A stretch of DNA of 64,000 nucleotides, from NCBI GenBank assembly GCA_024103215.1, contig JAGFIY010000127.1, positions 62,001-126,000 of the forward strand. Reading direction: 5' to 3'. The notes under the pieces were generated by a model that was not told where the DNA came from, did not search any database, and worked only from the letters and a program-made list of their open reading frames with translations. A program made the position numbers and the translations under genes. This document shows positions 9,664 to 19,339 of the stretch, piece after piece (positions within the stretch are counted from its first letter, which is position 1; each line of letters begins with the position of its first letter). Source of the DNA: Melioribacteraceae bacterium (GTDB lineage Bacteria; Bacteroidota; Ignavibacteria; Ignavibacteriales; Melioribacteraceae).

Positions 9664-12435
9664 ATGGCTAAAAGCAAAACTCCCAAATATGTTTATTTCT
9701 TCGGTGGGAAGAAAGCAGAAGGCAAAGCAGAAATGAAAAACTTGCTCGGTGGGAAAGGAGCAAATCTTGCAGAAATGGTAAATATCGGGCTCCCCGTACC
9801 GGCGGGTTTTACCATTACGACAGAAGTATGTACTTACTTTTATGATCACAAAAAGAAATATCCTAAAGAATTAAAATCGCAAGTCCTTAAATCACTTCAA
9901 AAAGTTGAAAAGGAAATGGGTGCGAAATTCGGTGATCTTCAAAATCCATTATTAGTTTCTGTTCGTTCGGGAGCAAGAGCATCAATGCCCGGAATGATGG
10001 ACACTATACTGAATCTTGGGCTTAACGATCAGACGGTTGAGGCACTGGCTTCAAAAACAAACAATCCCCGGTTCGCTTACGATTCTTACAGACGTTTTGT
10101 GCAAATGTACGGAGATGTGGTTCTGGGATTACGTCCGGAAGACAAACACGATCACGATCCCTTTGAAATTATTTTGGAAAAGAAAAAGAAAAAAGCTGGC
10201 GTAGAAAAAGACAACGAACTGACTACCGAACAATTAAAAGAGCTTGTTGAAGAATATAAAGCTGCTATAAAGAAAAATAAAGGAATCGATTTTCCCACTG
10301 ACCCAATCGAACAACTTTGGGGAGCAATCGGAGCCGTGTTTGAATCGTGGCAGAATGAACGCGCAATTGTTTATAGAAAGCTTAACAATATCCCGGCAGC
10401 TTGGGGAACAGCTGTAAACGTTCAATCAATGGTGTTTGGAAATATGGGCGAGGATTCAGGTACAGGTGTTGCATTTACCCGTGACCCTGCTTCCGGAGCA
10501 AATATGTTTTACGGTGAGTATTTGTTTAATGCACAAGGTGAGGATGTGGTTGCAGGTGTAAGAACTCCCGAACCCATTGCAAATCTTAAAAAAGAAGATC
10601 CGAAAATCTACAGACAACTTGATGATATAAGACTAAAACTTGAAAAACATTATAAAGAAATGATGGACATCGAGTTTACGATTCAGCAAGGTAATCTTTG
10701 GATGCTTCAATGCCGGGTAGGAAAAAGGACAGGCTTTGCAGCGATTAAGATTGCTGTTGATATGGTTCGACAAAAATTAATCAGCAAAGAAGATGCTTTG
10801 ATGAGAATTGAACCTAATCAATTGAACCAATTGCTCAGACCTATTTTTGACCTTAAAGAAAAACAAGCAGCAATTGACGGTGGAAAACTCCTCGCAAAAG
10901 GATTAAATGCAGGACCTGGTGCTGCCTCAGGAAAAGTTGCTTTCTCCGCTCACGATGCAGAAGTTATGGCAGCGAAAGGTGATAAGGTAATTCTTGTAAG
11001 AATTGAAACTTCCCCGGAAGATATAAAGGGAATGAATGCTTCAGACGGTATACTAACAGCCCGTGGAGGAATGACGTCGCACGCGGCACTTGTTGCGCGC
11101 CAGATGGGAAAAGTTTGCGTTGCAGGATGCGGAACTCTTAACATAGATTATAAAGCCGGAGAGATGAGAGTAGAAGGAACAGATCATCTCATTAAAGAAG
11201 GCGATTATATTTCAATCGATGGTACAACCGGAGAGGTAATCAAAGGTGAACTTACCACCAAACCTTCGGAAGTTATTCAAGTTCTCATAACAAAAGAAAT
11301 GAAAGCAAAAGATTCCGAAGTATATAAAACCTATGCCGATTTGATGAACTGGGCAGATCAAACACGCACAATGAATGTTAGAACTAATGCAGATCAACCA
11401 GATCAATCAGCAAATGCTATCGCCTTTGGTGCGGAAGGAATCGGTCTTTGCCGAACCGAACATATGTTCTTCGGCGAAAACAGAATTCTTCACGTTAGAG
11501 AGATGATCCTTTCCGATACCGAAGAAGGAAGAAAAAAAGCAATCAGCAAACTTCTTCCGTATCAAAGAAGTGATTTTGAGGGAATTTTTCAAGTAATGGA
11601 AGGTCGTCCAGTAACAATAAGAACTCTTGATCCACCGCTCCACGAGTTCCTCCCCCACGAAGAGAAGGAAGTTAAAGAAACCGCGGATGCATTGGGAATA
11701 TCACCTAAAAAAGTAAAGGAGAAAATTGAATCCCTACATGAATTCAATCCTATGCTTGGCTTTAGGGGATGTCGTTTGGGAATTAGTTATCCTGAAATAA
11801 CAGAAATGCAGGCTCAAGCAATCTTTGAGGCAGCAGTTAACGTTTCAAAAAAAGGAATTAAAGTTAAACCCGAAATAATGATTCCTCTCGTTGGGCACGT
11901 TAACGAACTTAAACTTCAAGAACAAATCGTAAGAAGAGTTGCTAAGGAAGTATTCGAAAAATCCGGTAAGAAAGTCAACTATCTTGTTGGAACGATGATA
12001 GAACTTCCGCGCGCTGCAGTTACAGCGGATCAAATAGCAGAAGTTGCAGAGTTCTTCAGCTTTGGAACAAACGATCTGACTCAAACTACCTTCGGATTAT
12101 CCCGCGACGATTCGGGTAAATTCTTACACAAATATGTTGAGCAGGATATTCTACCCAAGGATCCGTTCGAAAGCCTCGATCGTGATGGTGTTGGCGCTCT
12201 TGTAAAAATGGGAACCGAAAAAGGAAGAAAAACCAGTAAGAATCTTAAAGTCGGTATTTGCGGTGAACACGGAGGAGATCCTGATTCGGTAGAATTCTGT
12301 CACACAGTTGGAATGAACTATGTGAGCTGTTCGCCTTTCCGTGTTCCAATTGCAAGACTTGCTGCAGCCCGTGCCGCTTTAAGGGACAAAAAGAATAAGA
12401 ACAACAAAAAATCAAAAAAGAAATCAAAAAAATAA
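9664..12435 (+). CDS. ppdK: Pyruvate, phosphate dikinase
   Basis: PPDK interconverts pyruvate, ATP and phosphate with phosphoenolpyruvate, AMP and pyrophosphate. The 923-residue protein carries the N-terminal nucleotide domain ([10 protein letters not shown]), the central phosphohistidine domain with [12 protein letters not shown] (catalytic His at residue 473), and the C-terminal TIM barrel with the catalytic Cys region [13 protein letters not shown] at 9651-9655 lies eight bases before the ATG. The last 17 or so residues are a Lys/Asn/Ser tail ([15 protein letters not shown]), which is not part of the catalytic fold. A hairpin follows the stop codon. Confidence 0.97.
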   Translation: MAKSKTPKYVYFFGGKKAEGKAEMKNLLGGKGANLAEMVNIGLPVPAGFTITTEVCTYFYDHKKKYPKELKSQVLKSLQKVEKEMGAKFGDLQNPLLVSVRSGARASMPGMMDTILNLGLNDQTVEALASKTNNPRFAYDSYRRFVQMYGDVVLGLRPEDKHDHDPFEIILEKKKKKAGVEKDNELTTEQLKELVEEYKAAIKKNKGIDFPTDPIEQLWGAIGAVFESWQNERAIVYRKLNNIPAAWGTAVNVQSMVFGNMGEDSGTGVAFTRDPASGANMFYGEYLFNAQGEDVVAGVRTPEPIANLKKEDPKIYRQLDDIRLKLEKHYKEMMDIEFTIQQGNLWMLQCRVGKRTGFAAIKIAVDMVRQKLISKEDALMRIEPNQLNQLLRPIFDLKEKQAAIDGGKLLAKGLNAGPGAASGKVAFSAHDAEVMAAKGDKVILVRIETSPEDIKGMNASDGILTARGGMTSHAALVARQMGKVCVAGCGTLNIDYKAGEMRVEGTDHLIKEGDYISIDGTTGEVIKGELTTKPSEVIQVLITKEMKAKDSEVYKTYADLMNWADQTRTMNVRTNADQPDQSANAIAFGAEGIGLCRTEHMFFGENRILHVREMILSDTEEGRKKAISKLLPYQRSDFEGIFQVMEGRPVTIRTLDPPLHEFLPHEEKEVKETADALGISPKKVKEKIESLHEFNPMLGFRGCRLGISYPEITEMQAQAIFEAAVNVSKKGIKVKPEIMIPLVGHVNELKLQEQIVRRVAKEVFEKSGKKVNYLVGTMIELPRAAVTADQIAEVAEFFSFGTNDLTQTTFGLSRDDSGKFLHKYVEQDILPKDPFESLDRDGVGALVKMGTEKGRKTSKNLKVGICGEHGGDPDSVEFCHTVGMNYVSCSPFRVPIARLAAARAALRDKKNKNNKKSKKKSKK

Positions 12436-12440
12436 ATTGA

Positions 12441-12468
12441 TGCGGATCTGGGTTCTCTCGGATCCGCA
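12441..12468 (+). terminator. Hairpin after ppdK, probable terminator or attenuator
   Basis: The arms TGCGGATC (12441-12448) and GATCCGCA (12461-12468) pair perfectly. With two wobble pairs the stem extends to 12 bp around a TTCT loop (12453-12456). A T-rich stretch, ATTTTAAGCTTT, follows. It starts 6 bases after the ppdK stop. Only about 30 bases separate it from queA, so partial readthrough into queA is possible. Confidence 0.75.
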
Positions 12469-12498
12469 ATTTTAAGCTTTAATTTAAAAGGAGTTAGA

Positions 12499-13536
12499 AT
12501 GAAGCTTTCAGATTTTAAATATAATCTTCCGAAAACAGCAATCGCTAAACACCCGGTTTCACCGCGGGATAAAGCGAAGCTGCTGGTTTATAATCGAGCA
12601 ACAAATGAGATTGAGAACAAAAAATTTTCTAATGTTGTCGATTATATGTCGAAAGGTGATGTGCTGGTTGTTAACCAGTCAAAAGTAATGCAGGCTAGAC
12701 TTTACGGAAAGAAAGAGAGAACCAATGCTAAAATCGAAGTCTTTGTTTTACGCGAACTTAACAGACAGGAAAATATCTGGGACGTAATTGTTGACCCTGC
12801 AAGAAAGGTTCGTATTGGCAACAGAATTTATTTTAACGATAACTTATGGTGCGAGGTCATAGATAATACAACATCACGTGGAAGAACCGTTAGATTTAAC
12901 GAGGACTCGGGGAACATATATGAAGCGATTGAAAATATCGGTCAAACGCCTCTTCCACCGTATATAAAACGTCCCGTAGAAGCGAAAGATAAAGATAATT
13001 ATCAAACTATTTTCGCGAAGCAGGATGGTTCGGTTGCGGCCCCAACAGCCGGATTGCACTTTACAAAGGCTCTCTTAACTAAAATTAAGCGTAAGGGAAT
13101 AAAAGTTGTTGATGTAACACTTCACATAGGTTTAGGAACATTCAGACCCGTTGAGGTTGAAGATCTAACAAAACATAGGATGGACAGTGAATATTTCGAA
13201 GTTCACCAAGAGACCGCAGATGCTGTAAATGAAGCATTAAAATCAAAGAAAAATATTTTTGTGGTTGGAACAAGCACTACCCGAGCACTTGAAAGTTCGG
13301 TAACTGCAGAAGGATTTCTAAAAGCAAATTCGGGCTGGACTGATAAATTTATTTTCCCTCCCTATGAATTTAAAATCGCAAAAAAATTAATTACTAATTT
13401 TCATCAACCCGAATCCACACTAATGATGCTGACTGCCGCTTTTGCAGGATACGATGAACTGATGAAAATTTACAAAAAAGCGCTTAAAGATAAGTATCGC
13501 TTCTTGAGTTATGGCGATGCAATGCTGATTTTATAG
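12499..13536 (+). CDS. queA: tRNA preQ1(34) S-adenosylmethionine ribosyltransferase-isomerase QueA
   Basis: QueA transfers and isomerises the ribosyl group of SAM onto preQ1 at tRNA position 34, giving epoxyqueuosine. The 345-residue protein is full length. It has the typical start MKLSDFKYNLPKTAIA, the block TPLPPYIKRP, SVAAPTAGLHFT, GLGTFRPV, and the C-terminal NFHQPESTLMML. A strong AAGGAG precedes the ATG by about five bases. No other queuosine gene is in the window. ispD begins one base after the queA stop codon, so the two are cotranscribed. Confidence 0.96.
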   Translation: MKLSDFKYNLPKTAIAKHPVSPRDKAKLLVYNRATNEIENKKFSNVVDYMSKGDVLVVNQSKVMQARLYGKKERTNAKIEVFVLRELNRQENIWDVIVDPARKVRIGNRIYFNDNLWCEVIDNTTSRGRTVRFNEDSGNIYEAIENIGQTPLPPYIKRPVEAKDKDNYQTIFAKQDGSVAAPTAGLHFTKALLTKIKRKGIKVVDVTLHIGLGTFRPVEVEDLTKHRMDSEYFEVHQETADAVNEALKSKKNIFVVGTSTTRALESSVTAEGFLKANSGWTDKFIFPPYEFKIAKKLITNFHQPESTLMMLTAAFAGYDELMKIYKKALKDKYRFLSYGDAMLIL

Positions 13537-13537
13537 T

Positions 13538-14224
13538 ATGAAAACTGCGGCAATTATACCGGCTGGGGGCAAAGGAACAAGAACTGATTTGGAAATTCCA
13601 AAACAGTTCTACAAAGTAAACGGTAAAGAACTGATCGTCTACACATTGGAAGTTTTTCAACGTTCCCTAAATATTGATGAGATAATAATTGCCGCAATTC
13701 CCAACTGGATTGAAAAATTGTATGAACTTTCTGAAAAGTATTCTTTAACAAAAGTTAGTAAAATTATTGAAGGCGGAATTACACGGCAGCATTCAGTTTA
13801 CAACGCATTGGCATCAAGACAATTTTCGGATGACGATATTATTGCTGTTCATGATGCTGCAAGACCATTACTTCCTCAAAGTGTTTTAAACAGAGTTATC
13901 GAAACAGCCAAAATTGGAGGAACTGCCGTGACAGCTATTAATGCAAGAGATAGTCTTTTCAAGGGAGACTCTTCTGTAAAATCATACCTGGACAGAGAGA
14001 ACGTTTTTTATGCACAAACACCTCAGGTTTTCCGCTTTGATATTTTGAAAGACGCCTTTAGAAAAGCCAAATTAGATAATTTTATAGGAACTGATGAATC
14101 AATGCTGGTTTTAAGGAACGGAACAGCAGTGAAAATTGTTGAAGGTTCTACAAGAAATTTTAAAGTGACAGATCGCGAAGATTTGGAAATTTTCGAGTCA
14201 ATCGTTTATAGAAATAAACTTTAA
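13538..14224 (+). CDS. ispD: 2-C-methyl-D-erythritol 4-phosphate cytidylyltransferase IspD
   Basis: IspD makes CDP-methylerythritol in the non-mevalonate isoprenoid pathway. The 228-residue protein has the nucleotide-binding start IPAGGKGTR followed by the PKQF lysine motif, the HDAARPL block (near 107-113), the TPQVFR segment (near 161) and the C-terminal TDRED. The first motif reads PAGGKGTR rather than the commoner AAG-G-R form, a conservative variation. It lies one base after queA. A 66-base gap to plsY follows, in which I see no convincing terminator. Confidence 0.93.
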   Translation: MKTAAIIPAGGKGTRTDLEIPKQFYKVNGKELIVYTLEVFQRSLNIDEIIIAAIPNWIEKLYELSEKYSLTKVSKIIEGGITRQHSVYNALASRQFSDDDIIAVHDAARPLLPQSVLNRVIETAKIGGTAVTAINARDSLFKGDSSVKSYLDRENVFYAQTPQVFRFDILKDAFRKAKLDNFIGTDESMLVLRNGTAVKIVEGSTRNFKVTDREDLEIFESIVYRNKL

Positions 14225-14290
14225 CAGCGTTTATCCGATTGTAATTATATACTATTTTTTCTAACTTTTATGATCTAATTAGGATACAAT

Positions 14291-14953
14291 ATGCTCAATT
14301 TATTAGTGGTAATATTACTTTCTTATTTAGTAGGTTCCATTCCCTCTGGAATGATAATCGCTAGAAAATTCGGAAATATAAATATAAAAGAGCACGGCAG
14401 TGGAAATGTCGGAGGGACTAACGTATTTCGTGTTATGGGTTGGAAATTCGGAGTTTCTGTAATACTTCTCGATGCCTTAAAAGGCGCAATAGCGGTAATT
14501 TTTATCTCTCGCTTGTACTGGGGAAGCTTTCCATTCCCTAACCAAACACCTTTTGATGATTTTACTTTAGTACAAATAATTGCCGGAATTACCGCAGTAA
14601 TTGGTCACATCTGGACGATTTTTGCTGACTTCAAAGGCGGAAAAGGAATTGCAACCGGATTGGGTGTATTAATTACTATCATTACGCTTGATATCGCTCT
14701 TGCACTTGCAATCTTTGTTATTGTTGTAACCCTTTCAAAGTATATCTCTTTAGGTTCTATTTCAGCTGCGGTATCCATTCCGATCATAATGATTGTACGG
14801 GAAAATATTTTTGGAGTTGACATTCAAGGGTATCACACTATACTTCCATTTGTAATTATTCTTGCTCTTATGGTGATCTATACTCACCGATCAAACATAA
14901 TTAGATTACTAAACGGAAACGAAAATCAAATTAGTTTTTCTAAAAAGAAATAA
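14291..14953 (+). CDS. plsY: Glycerol-3-phosphate acyltransferase PlsY
   Basis: PlsY uses acyl-phosphate to acylate glycerol-3-phosphate at position 1, the first step of phospholipid synthesis, in the inner membrane. The 220-residue protein has about five membrane segments and the three family motifs: GSIPSGMIIAR (near 16-26), GSGNVGGTNVFRVMG (near 37-51) and the FKGGKGIATGLGV block (near 116-128). It is 5 bases upstream of gpsA, whose product makes its substrate, so the pair forms a functional unit. Confidence 0.96.
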   Translation: MLNLLVVILLSYLVGSIPSGMIIARKFGNINIKEHGSGNVGGTNVFRVMGWKFGVSVILLDALKGAIAVIFISRLYWGSFPFPNQTPFDDFTLVQIIAGITAVIGHIWTIFADFKGGKGIATGLGVLITIITLDIALALAIFVIVVTLSKYISLGSISAAVSIPIIMIVRENIFGVDIQGYHTILPFVIILALMVIYTHRSNIIRLLNGNENQISFSKKK

Positions 14954-14958
14954 TAACA

Positions 14959-15957
14959 ATGCGAGTTTCTATTCTGGGCGCAGGCAGTTGGGGCACAACC
15001 CTCGCTGTGCTTCTCTTTCACAACGGGCAAAACGTTACTCTCTGGGAGTATAAAAAGAGCTATGCAAAAACACTCACCAAAACCAGAGAAAATAAAATTT
15101 ATCTCCCGGGTATAAAAATCCCCAAAGAAATTGAAATTACTACTTCATTGAACACGGCTTGTGAGAACAAGCATATGATCGTACTGGCAACTCCTAGTCA
15201 ATACATTAGGGATCTGCTGAAAAAAGTAAAAACAATAGATTTCGCTGACACAACTTTTGTGAGTGTTGCAAAGGGAATTGAAAAAGATTCATTGCTAACC
15301 GTGTCCGGAATTATTAAAGACGAATTGTCAAAAATTAACCCGGAAAATATCGGTGTGTTATCCGGACCAAGCCATGCTGAGGAAGTTAGCAAAAAAATTC
15401 CAACCGCTGTTGTAGCTGCAGCTGAATCAAGTTTAATCGCAAAACAAATTCAAGTTACATTCAACAATGCATACTTCAGAGTATATTCATCTACAGATCT
15501 AACTGGTGTTGAACTCGGTGGAGCATTGAAAAATGTAATTGCAATCGGTGCTGGAATTATCGACGGAGCAGGTTTCGGTGATAATACAAAAGCTGCTATT
15601 ATGACACGTGGAATTGCAGAAATTTCAAGACTGGGAATTGAGCTTGGCGCACAACCAGAAACATTTGCCGGGCTGTCCGGTATGGGTGATCTTATCGTAA
15701 CGTGTATGAGTAAGCACAGCCGCAACCGTTTTGTAGGTGAACAACTTGGCAAAGGGAAAAAATTAAAAGATATAATAAAATCGATGCAGATGGTTGCCGA
15801 GGGTGTTGAAACATCAAGATCCGTACACATGTTAGCTCAAAAAGTAAATGTGGAAACTCCAATCGCTTCGGCAGTTTATTCTATTCTCTTTGAGGATAAA
15901 GATCCGGCTAAAGTCACATATGATTTGATGACCCGCGACTTGAAACCGGAAATTTAA
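14959..15957 (+). CDS. gpsA: NAD(P)H-dependent glycerol-3-phosphate dehydrogenase GpsA
   Basis: GpsA reduces dihydroxyacetone phosphate to sn-glycerol-3-phosphate for phospholipid synthesis. The 332-residue protein has the Rossmann motif GAGSWGTTLA at residues 7-16, the block VSVAKGIE, LSGPSHAEEV (near 134), the catalytic Lys in GGALKNVIAIGAGI (near 190) and GLSGMGDLIVTC. Placement directly after plsY puts substrate supply and use in one transcript. Confidence 0.97.
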   Translation: MRVSILGAGSWGTTLAVLLFHNGQNVTLWEYKKSYAKTLTKTRENKIYLPGIKIPKEIEITTSLNTACENKHMIVLATPSQYIRDLLKKVKTIDFADTTFVSVAKGIEKDSLLTVSGIIKDELSKINPENIGVLSGPSHAEEVSKKIPTAVVAAAESSLIAKQIQVTFNNAYFRVYSSTDLTGVELGGALKNVIAIGAGIIDGAGFGDNTKAAIMTRGIAEISRLGIELGAQPETFAGLSGMGDLIVTCMSKHSRNRFVGEQLGKGKKLKDIIKSMQMVAEGVETSRSVHMLAQKVNVETPIASAVYSILFEDKDPAKVTYDLMTRDLKPEI

Positions 15958-16016
15958 ACATTTCTCTCAACTCCACTAATTTCTTATATTTCTTTACAAA
16001 TAATTAAATCTTACAA

Positions 16017-18194
16017 ATGTCCGACTTGAATTCGATATCTGTTCAATATCTAAAGTCCGTCGGTCCCAAACGAGCCGAGGCTTTCAATAAAATTGGAATC
16101 AATTCGGTAAAAGATTTGCTGTATTACTTTCCGTCAAAATACTTAGATCGATCACAGATTTTTAACGTTAGTCAAGTTTTAAAATTCGTCACCAACGGAT
16201 ACGATGGAGAAATTACACTCATTGGTAAAGTTGTAGATTCCCAGTTAATTCAATATCGGAAGAAAAAAATATTCAAAGTTGTTTTTATTGAGGGCGCTTC
16301 CACTTTTGAATGCGTCTGGTTTCAAGGAATTAGTTATTTCCAAAACCGTTTCAAAACCGGTGAATTATACGCTGTTTCTGCAAAACCGGTTATAACAAGG
16401 TACGGTCATTTGCAATTTACACACCCGGATTTTGATAAACTTGACTCTGAAGAATCAAAAGATTTTTTCAATACCGGTAAAATAATCCCCTTCTACTCTC
16501 TCCCGAAAGAATTGAGATCAAAAAATATCGGCGATACAAGCATAAGAAAAATTATTAGAAATGCGGTTGAGCAATATGCGGATGATCTTGAAGAAACTTT
16601 ACCGGATTATCTTATTCTAAAAAATAAACTTCCAAAAATCCCCGATGCAATTAGAATTATTCATTCGCCGAATTCTGAGAAAGATCTTGAAAATGCAACC
16701 AACCGTTTTAAGTATGAGGAATTATTCTATCTTGAAATTTTAGTCGCACTCAGGAAGCATCATCTCAAAACAAAAGTTAAAGGAACAAAGTTCTCGATTG
16801 ATAAACCATTATTAAAAAAATTTCTTGATTCGCTTCCATTCAAACTAACCGAATCACAGTTGAAAGTTCTAAAAGAAATTCGATTGGATATGGAGTCTGA
16901 GCAGCCGATGAACCGTCTGCTTCAAGGTGATGTAGGAAGCGGGAAAACAGTAGTAAGTTTAATAGCTATGCTTATTGCTATTTCTAACGGTTATCAGGTA
17001 TCAATGATGGCACCGACGGAAATATTGGCAACTCAACATTTTGAGACAATTAAAAAATTACTGTCCAAATTTGATTATAATATCAAATTAATAATCGGAG
17101 GACAAAAAAAATCCGAACGTGAGAATAATCTGGAATTAATTAAAAATGGTAGTATCCATATTGTTGTTGGTACACATGCTCTTTTCGAAGAGAATATTTC
17201 GTTCGATAAACTCGGGTTAGTTGTGATTGACGAACAGCACCGCTTTGGAGTTGTTCAGAAAGCAAAATTAGTTGCTAAAGGTGCGGCACCGGATGTTCTA
17301 GTAACCACAGCGACACCAATTCCAAGAGCAATAACTATGACTCTTTACGGTGATCTCGATATTTCAATTATTAATGAAATGCCTGCAGAAAGAAAACCGA
17401 TAATAACCGCACTACGAAGTGATAAAAAACTTGATGAAATTTATTTATTTATTTTAGAAAAGATAAATGAAGGATATCAAACATATATAGTTTATCCATT
17501 AGTTGAAGAATCGGAAAAACTGGAATTGAAGGCTGCGGAATCTTACTACGAATCATTAAAGTCAGGTGTGTTTAAGGATGTAAAAGTAGGACTGCTTCAT
17601 GGAAGAATGTCGTGGAAAGACAAAGAAGAAACAATGATCAGGTTTGCACAAAAAGAATTCGATATTCTTATTTCTACAACAGTGATTGAAGTCGGCATCG
17701 ATATCCCGGACGCAAACGTCATACTGATAAATGATGCACACAGATTCGGTCTTTCTCAACTGCACCAGTTAAGAGGAAGAGTCGGCAGAAGCAACAAACA
17801 AGCTTATTGTATTTTGGTTTCAGATTTCTTTAAGAAACTGGATCCAAAATCTTATCGTTTCGACTTCGGTTATATGTCGAGGTCCGAAATTGAAAGAAGT
17901 AAAACAAAAATAAGATTATCTGCTATGGTACAATACAACAACGGTTTCGATCTGGCTGAAATTGATTTCAAACTAAGAGGACCCGGAGACATATTTGGAA
18001 CAAAGCAGAGCGGTTTTCCGGAATTAAGATGGACAGATTTAACCGAGGACAGTGAGTTACTTTACATAGCTCAAAAAGATTCGTTCGATATTATCGATAA
18101 AGATGCAAAGTTATTGAATGCTGAGAATCAACTTATCAAAAAACATATCAAGAACACCTTTAAAGAAAAATTGAAATTATCTTTTATTGCATAA
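16017..18194 (+). CDS. recG: ATP-dependent DNA helicase RecG
   Basis: RecG is a superfamily 2 double-strand translocase that regresses stalled replication forks and processes branched DNA. The 725-residue protein has the N-terminal OB-fold wedge domain (about 60-150), Walker A GDVGSGKT at 304-311, the DEQH box in VVIDEQHRFGV, motif III TTATPIPR, and motif VI HQLRGRVGRS. The C-terminus carries the family SGFPELRW..L region. There is a 59-base gap after gpsA. The sequence encoding the last residues (TTTTATTGCATAA, 18182-18194) recurs at 18264-18276. Confidence 0.96.
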   Translation: MSDLNSISVQYLKSVGPKRAEAFNKIGINSVKDLLYYFPSKYLDRSQIFNVSQVLKFVTNGYDGEITLIGKVVDSQLIQYRKKKIFKVVFIEGASTFECVWFQGISYFQNRFKTGELYAVSAKPVITRYGHLQFTHPDFDKLDSEESKDFFNTGKIIPFYSLPKELRSKNIGDTSIRKIIRNAVEQYADDLEETLPDYLILKNKLPKIPDAIRIIHSPNSEKDLENATNRFKYEELFYLEILVALRKHHLKTKVKGTKFSIDKPLLKKFLDSLPFKLTESQLKVLKEIRLDMESEQPMNRLLQGDVGSGKTVVSLIAMLIAISNGYQVSMMAPTEILATQHFETIKKLLSKFDYNIKLIIGGQKKSERENNLELIKNGSIHIVVGTHALFEENISFDKLGLVVIDEQHRFGVVQKAKLVAKGAAPDVLVTTATPIPRAITMTLYGDLDISIINEMPAERKPIITALRSDKKLDEIYLFILEKINEGYQTYIVYPLVEESEKLELKAAESYYESLKSGVFKDVKVGLLHGRMSWKDKEETMIRFAQKEFDILISTTVIEVGIDIPDANVILINDAHRFGLSQLHQLRGRVGRSNKQAYCILVSDFFKKLDPKSYRFDFGYMSRSEIERSKTKIRLSAMVQYNNGFDLAEIDFKLRGPGDIFGTKQSGFPELRWTDLTEDSELLYIAQKDSFDIIDKDAKLLNAENQLIKKHIKNTFKEKLKLSFIA

Positions 18195-18225
18195 CAAATC
18201 ATGTTAGAATATTTTTTATTAATTG

Positions 18226-18253
18226 TTGCATATGAATTTTAAAAAGTTATATT
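18226..18253 (+). promoter_or_regulatory. Possible promoter of the ATP-grasp/KamA operon
   Basis: TTGCAT (18226-18231) and TATATT (18248-18253) are 16 bases apart, in the 74-base gap after recG. This resembles a -35/-10 pair. A start about 7 bases downstream would leave roughly 25 bases of leader before the GTG at 18287. The region is very AT-rich, so chance matches are likely. Confidence 0.35.
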
Positions 18254-18273
18254 GCAATAAATTTTTTATTGCA
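18253..18273 (+). other. Perfect 9-bp hairpin before the first ATP-grasp gene
   Basis: TGCAATAAA (18253-18261) and TTTATTGCA (18265-18273) form a perfect inverted repeat with a 3-base loop. It would lie at or just after the proposed transcription start. It could also be a weak recG terminator, but it is AT-rich and has no long T tract after it. Its right arm is part of a 13-base direct copy of the end of recG. Confidence 0.4.
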
Positions 18274-18286
18274 TAAAGTTAATTTT

Positions 18287-19339
18287 GTGTTTACAAAAAA
18301 ATTTAAAGTAGCACTTACATATAACGTTAAACCGGAAGAAGATCCCGCCTTTAAAAGTCACTCACAACATGCTTACTCAATCGATAAAGATGAGTATGCG
18401 GAGTGGGATACTTACGAAACTATCCATGCAATCAGAGATGCACTGAGTATCTATAACGATGTTACTCTTGTTGAAGCAGATAATAATTGCTTTGAATCAT
18501 TCAGGCAACTCAAACCCGATATAGTCTTTAATATAAGCGAAGGGAAAAACGGAATAAGTAGAGAAGCACAAATTCCTGCCATTCTCGATATGCTCGAAAT
18601 TCCTTATACCGGTTCCGATCCGTTAACTTTATCGACATGCTTGGATAAAGGAAGAACAAAAGAAATTTTAACTTTTCATAAAATTCCTACTCCAAAATTT
18701 CAAGTCGTTAAAACTATTGAGCAGTTAAAAAATTTCGAACTGAATTTCCCTGTAATATATAAACCGCTTCAAGAAGGTTCAAGCAAGGGGATTTTTGATT
18801 CTTCTGTTGTGGACGATTTTTTCGAATTAAAAGAAAAAATTGGGATTCACATTGAAAGGTATAATCAACCGGTAATAGTTGAAGAGTTTTTATCGGGACG
18901 CGAATTCACGGTTGCGTTATTAGGCAATGGAGAAGAAACAAAAGTTCTTCCAATTGTAGAAATGCGTTTTGACGAATTCCCCGAAGAATTGAATCCAATT
19001 TATTCTTACGAAGCAAAATGGATTTACGATACCCCCGAAAAACCGCTAAACATATATAATTGTCCAGCAGATCTAGATAAAGCACTCGAAGAAAAAATAA
19101 AATCAACAGTCCTAAATACATATAATATTCTCAACTGTAAGGATTGGTCACGCATTGATGTAAGACTTGATTCAAACGGAGTTCCTAATATAATTGAGGT
19201 TAACCCACTCCCGGGTGTGCTTCCTAATCCGGATAATAATTCATGTTATCCTAAAGCGGCACGAACTGCCGGACTCGATTATTCGACAACACTAAATATG
19301 GTACTGCTTTCTGCAATGAGAAGATACGGAATGCAATGA
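18287..19339 (+). CDS. D-alanine-D-alanine ligase-like ATP-grasp protein (first copy)
   Basis: A 350-residue ATP-grasp ligase of the Ddl superfamily, which activates a carboxylate as acyl phosphate and joins it to an amine. Visible are the glycine-rich loop KPLQEGSSKG, VEEFLSGREFTVALLG, and the metal-binding end IEVNPLPG followed by PKAARTAGL. These closely follow true Ddl. A second ligase, a GNAT enzyme and an aminomutase follow directly, so a special amide-forming role is as likely as peptidoglycan synthesis. The start is taken as GTG at 18287; an in-frame TTG at 18269 is an alternative, but it overlaps the hairpin and sits too close to the possible promoter. The gene overlaps the next by 4 bases. 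Confidence 0.85.
   Translation: MFTKKFKVALTYNVKPEEDPAFKSHSQHAYSIDKDEYAEWDTYETIHAIRDALSIYNDVTLVEADNNCFESFRQLKPDIVFNISEGKNGISREAQIPAILDMLEIPYTGSDPLTLSTCLDKGRTKEILTFHKIPTPKFQVVKTIEQLKNFELNFPVIYKPLQEGSSKGIFDSSVVDDFFELKEKIGIHIERYNQPVIVEEFLSGREFTVALLGNGEETKVLPIVEMRFDEFPEELNPIYSYEAKWIYDTPEKPLNIYNCPADLDKALEEKIKSTVLNTYNILNCKDWSRIDVRLDSNGVPNIIEVNPLPGVLPNPDNNSCYPKAARTAGLDYSTTLNMVLLSAMRRYGMQ

Noticed and set aside
15450-15830. Open frame of 126 codons on the - strand inside gpsA
   Set aside because: It is the mirror of conserved gpsA sequence, with Pro/Ser-rich content and no ribosome binding site or domain.
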